DNA from: Variovorax sp. RA8
Lineage (GTDB): Bacteria; Pseudomonadota; Gammaproteobacteria; Burkholderiales; Burkholderiaceae_C
DNA: 64,000 nt
Reading direction: 5' to 3'
Assembly: GCF_901827175.1 (NCBI RefSeq)
Contig: NZ_LR594662.1
Coordinates: 5,828,001 to 5,892,000, forward strand
Part shown: piece by piece, positions 61,721 to 64,000 of the stretch
Numbering within the stretch: position 1 is the stretch's first letter
How the letters are laid out: each line of letters starts with the position of its first letter
The notes under the pieces: generated by a model
Seen by the model: the letters and a program-made list of their open reading frames with translations, nothing else
Database searches by the model: none
Told to the model about the DNA's origin: nothing
Made by a program: the position numbers and the translations under genes

Positions 61721-62149
61721 TCAGCTCTGGATGTAGTTGCGCAGCTGCTCGATGGTCTCTTCGTGGTCCGCGATGATGTCGTCCATCAGGTCGCGGATGG
61801 AGATCATGCCGACCACCCGGTCGCCGTCCACCACCGGCAGGTGGCGGATCCGCTTCTGGCTCATCAGTGTCATGCACTCGCGCGTGCGGCTGGACGGCGT
61901 CACGGTCAGCACGTCGGCCGTCATCAGCTCGGCCACCAGCACTTCCTTCGAGTTGCGCCCCTGCAGCGCGACCTTGCGCGTGTAGTCGCGCTCGGAGATC
62001 ACGCCGACCAGCTTGTCGTGCGTCATCACCATCAGCGCGCCGACCTCGTGGCGGGCCAACGCCTCCAGGGCGTCGAACATGGTGGCGCCAGGCTCGATGC
62101 GCCAGACGGCCGAGTTGCGGCGCTTGAGCAGTTCGGAGACGGGTTTCAT
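61721..62149 (-). CDS. CBS-domain pair protein
   Basis: The 142-residue product consists almost entirely of two CBS motifs: one around ALARHEVGALMVMTHDKLVG and ISERDYTRKV, the other around VTPSSRTRECMTLMSQKRIR, then HLPVVDGDRVVGMISIRDLM. Stand-alone CBS pairs bind adenine nucleotides and often regulate a partner enzyme or transporter. GGGAG lies about 9 nt before ATG 62149; an in-frame upstream ATG at 62233 has no such site. No partner gene is evident. Confidence 0.94.
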   Translation of the reverse strand: MKPVSELLKRRNSAVWRIEPGATMFDALEALARHEVGALMVMTHDKLVGVISERDYTRKVALQGRNSKEVLVAELMTADVLTVTPSSRTRECMTLMSQKRIRHLPVVDGDRVVGMISIRDLMDDIIADHEETIEQLRNYIQS

Positions 62150-62379
62150 GGATCGCAGCTCCCGAAGAGGGTGGGTCGCCGCAGCCCACGCAAGGGCTGC
62201 GCCAGCGCCCATCGTAGACGCTGCACGCGACATCCTCGAGGCAATGCACGTCCCGCAAGCGGGGGCATGAACACGAATGCCACGGCCCGACGGCCTAGCC
62301 GGTTCGAGGGATGGACACCCGCCGGGGCACGCAGCACCATGCGTCGCGCGGCGGGCACCACCGCCGTCGAGGAGCCGTC

Positions 62380-64000
62380 ATGCACATCCTGATGAGCAAG
62401 GGAAGCACCGGAGAAGACGTCGAGCGGCTGCGCCGGGCGCTCGCCAAGGCGCTCGGCGAGGACGCGAAGCTGTTCCCCTCGCTACAAGCCTCGGGCACGC
62501 CGATCGACGAGGACTTCGACGCCGCGATTCGCCGCTGGCAGGCCGGTGTCGGCCTGATCGGCGACGGCGTGGTCGGTCCGCGCTGCCAGCTGCTGCTGGA
62601 CCTGCTCGCGATCGACGCCGACAAGTTCGAGCTCACGCTCAACGTCGGCCACGTGAGCCGGCTGTTCCCCGCCACCAAGCCGGCCAACATCGCACGCTAC
62701 CTGCCCTACATCGAGGCCGCGCTCGGCGTCGCGCAGCTGACGGACCGCGCGATGATCCTGGGCGCCCTGGGCACCATCCGAGCCGAGACCGAGGGCTTCG
62801 TGCCGATCGCGGAGGCGCCTTCCAAGTTCAACACGCCGCCGGGCGGCGCACCCTTCAGCCTGTACGACACCCGCGCCGCGCTCGGCAACAGCCGGTCGGG
62901 CGACGGCGAGCGCTACCGCGGCCGCGGCTTCGTGCAGCTGACGGGCAAGGACAACTACACCCGCTACGGCCAACGTATCGGCGTGCCGCTCGACGCCGCG
63001 CCCGAGCGGGCCAACGCGCCGGAGGTCGCGGCGGTGCTGCTCGCGCTCTATCTCGCGGACAAGGCGGCCAAGTTCCGCCCGGCCATCCGCGCAGGCGACT
63101 TCGCGCAGGCACGCCGGCTGGTCAACGGCGGCGTGCATGGCCTCGATCGCTTCAAGGACGTGTTCGAGCGCGCCGCCGCGGTATGGCCTGCGCTGCGCGT
63201 GGGCGCGGGTGCCGCCCGTCGCGGCGCCTCCGCCTCCGCCGCCGCCGCCGCCGAGGAGGCGGCTTCGCGCCGCTCCACGGTCTCCCGCACGCGCAAGGAC
63301 GCGGCCGACCTGCGCGATCGCCTGTTCCTGCCGAGCGCGCTCACCCTGCCCGACGAATTCCCGCCGGCCGAGGAAGTGCGCCAGTACCTGCCGGCCTACA
63401 CCCGGGCCGGCCTGATCCTCGACCAGGGCCGCGAAGGCGCCTGCACCGGCTTCGGCCTCAGCTGCGTCATCAACTACCTGCGCTGGGTCAAGTCCGGCCT
63501 GCCGGCGAAGATGGAATCGGTGAGCCCGCGCATGCTCTACACGCTGGCGCGCCGGCACGACGAGTACGAAGGCGAGAACTACGAGGGCTCGAGCTGCCGC
63601 GGGGCGCTCAAGGGCTGGTTCAACCACGGCGTCTGCCTGGAGCCGGACTGGCCCTACCTGCCCGAGAAGGCCAACCCCGCCAACTACGGCTTCGCGACGC
63701 GGGCGGCGCAGAACACGCTGGGCGTCTACTACCGCATCGACACCCGCTCGATCACGGACGTGCAGGCCGCGATCGCGCAGCACCGCGCGGTCTTCGTCTC
63801 GGCCTTCACCCACCCGGGCTGGGACGCGGTCCCGATCAGGCCCGCGCCGAAGCGCCATGCCGAGCTGCCGCTCATCGCCTTCGACGGCCGCCGCTCCGAG
63901 ACGGGGGGACACGCCTTCGCGCTGATCGGCTTCAACGCGCAGGGCTTCATCGTGCAGAACTCCTGGGGCAAAACCTGGGGCGCCGGCGGCTTCGCGGTAC
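62380..64000 (+). CDS. peptidoglycan-binding + GH19-like + papain-like (C1A) peptidase fusion, incomplete at right edge
   Basis: The gene starts at ATG 62380, after GAGGAG, and is still open at the window end (540 codons seen). Residues 5-about 75 are a PG_binding_1 domain (GSTGEDVERLRRALAKALGE, AAIRRWQAGVGLIGDGVVGP). Residues about 90-270 are GH19/chitinase-like, with acidic RAETEGF (Glu136/138) and GRGFVQLTGKDNYTRYG. After an Ala/Arg linker, residues about 320 onward form a papain-like peptidase: Gln349 and Cys355 in QGREGACTGF, His511 in GGHAFALIGF and Asn527 in VQNSWGKTWG. There is no signal peptide. It could be a secreted lysin or T6SS cargo, which is inference. Confidence 0.88.
   Translation, partial: MHILMSKGSTGEDVERLRRALAKALGEDAKLFPSLQASGTPIDEDFDAAIRRWQAGVGLIGDGVVGPRCQLLLDLLAIDADKFELTLNVGHVSRLFPATKPANIARYLPYIEAALGVAQLTDRAMILGALGTIRAETEGFVPIAEAPSKFNTPPGGAPFSLYDTRAALGNSRSGDGERYRGRGFVQLTGKDNYTRYGQRIGVPLDAAPERANAPEVAAVLLALYLADKAAKFRPAIRAGDFAQARRLVNGGVHGLDRFKDVFERAAAVWPALRVGAGAARRGASASAAAAAEEAASRRSTVSRTRKDAADLRDRLFLPSALTLPDEFPPAEEVRQYLPAYTRAGLILDQGREGACTGFGLSCVINYLRWVKSGLPAKMESVSPRMLYTLARRHDEYEGENYEGSSCRGALKGWFNHGVCLEPDWPYLPEKANPANYGFATRAAQNTLGVYYRIDTRSITDVQAAIAQHRAVFVSAFTHPGWDAVPIRPAPKRHAELPLIAFDGRRSETGGHAFALIGFNAQGFIVQNSWGKTWGAGGFAV

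Overview
The window looks like a chromosomal segment from a high-GC betaproteobacterium, most likely Comamonadaceae (Variovorax/Acidovorax-like). The evidence is the base composition, the gene content (argS, a SPOR protein, dsbA, lptAB, rpoN) and a palindromic intergenic repeat of a kind I associate with that family. The genus is an inference.

Positions 1-26614 are one long minus-strand type VI secretion (T6SS) locus. In transcription order it holds tssK, tssL (with an OmpA-like domain), tssM, tagF, a PpkA-like Ser/Thr kinase, an MltA-type lytic transglycosylase lipoprotein, hcp, tagJ, tssE, tssF, tssG, clpV, a TPR-methyltransferase, vgrG, a DUF2169-pentapeptide protein and a second pentapeptide protein that runs off the left edge. 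Most neighbours overlap by 1-13 bp or sit very close. The sheath genes tssB and tssC, and tssA, tssJ and a PAAR gene, are not in the window. Where tssB/tssC would usually precede hcp there is a 703-bp inverted-repeat element whose internal hairpins differ by compensating changes.

Positions 26774-38491 are accessory. They hold a CAP-domain lipoprotein, a VOC-fold protein, an intact two-partner-secretion transporter (tpsB) beside a decayed tpsA remnant, and a signalling island. The island has two tandem PhnD-like periplasmic binding proteins divergent from a hybrid histidine kinase, then a third binding-protein-like gene translationally coupled to a second hybrid kinase. No ABC permease or ATPase and no DNA-binding response regulator accompanies them. 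This island and the right-edge fusion are the best candidates for undescribed systems.

Positions 38705-50693 are mostly ordinary housekeeping: a LysR regulator, a DUF2214 membrane protein, a fused membrane/spermidine-synthase-like protein, psiF, argS, a SPOR protein, dsbA, lptA-lptB-rpoN and a phospholipase-D lipoprotein.

Positions 50764-64000 hold a cytochrome b561 gene with two yceI genes, a DUF6351 lipoprotein divergent from a Crp/Fnr regulator, two very small membrane proteins, a NarL-type two-component pair, an RNA methyltransferase, a GNAT acetyltransferase and a CBS-domain protein. At the right edge is an incomplete gene joining a peptidoglycan-binding domain, a GH19-like muramidase/chitinase domain and a papain-like cysteine peptidase. 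No tRNA, rRNA, CRISPR array or insertion sequence was recognised.
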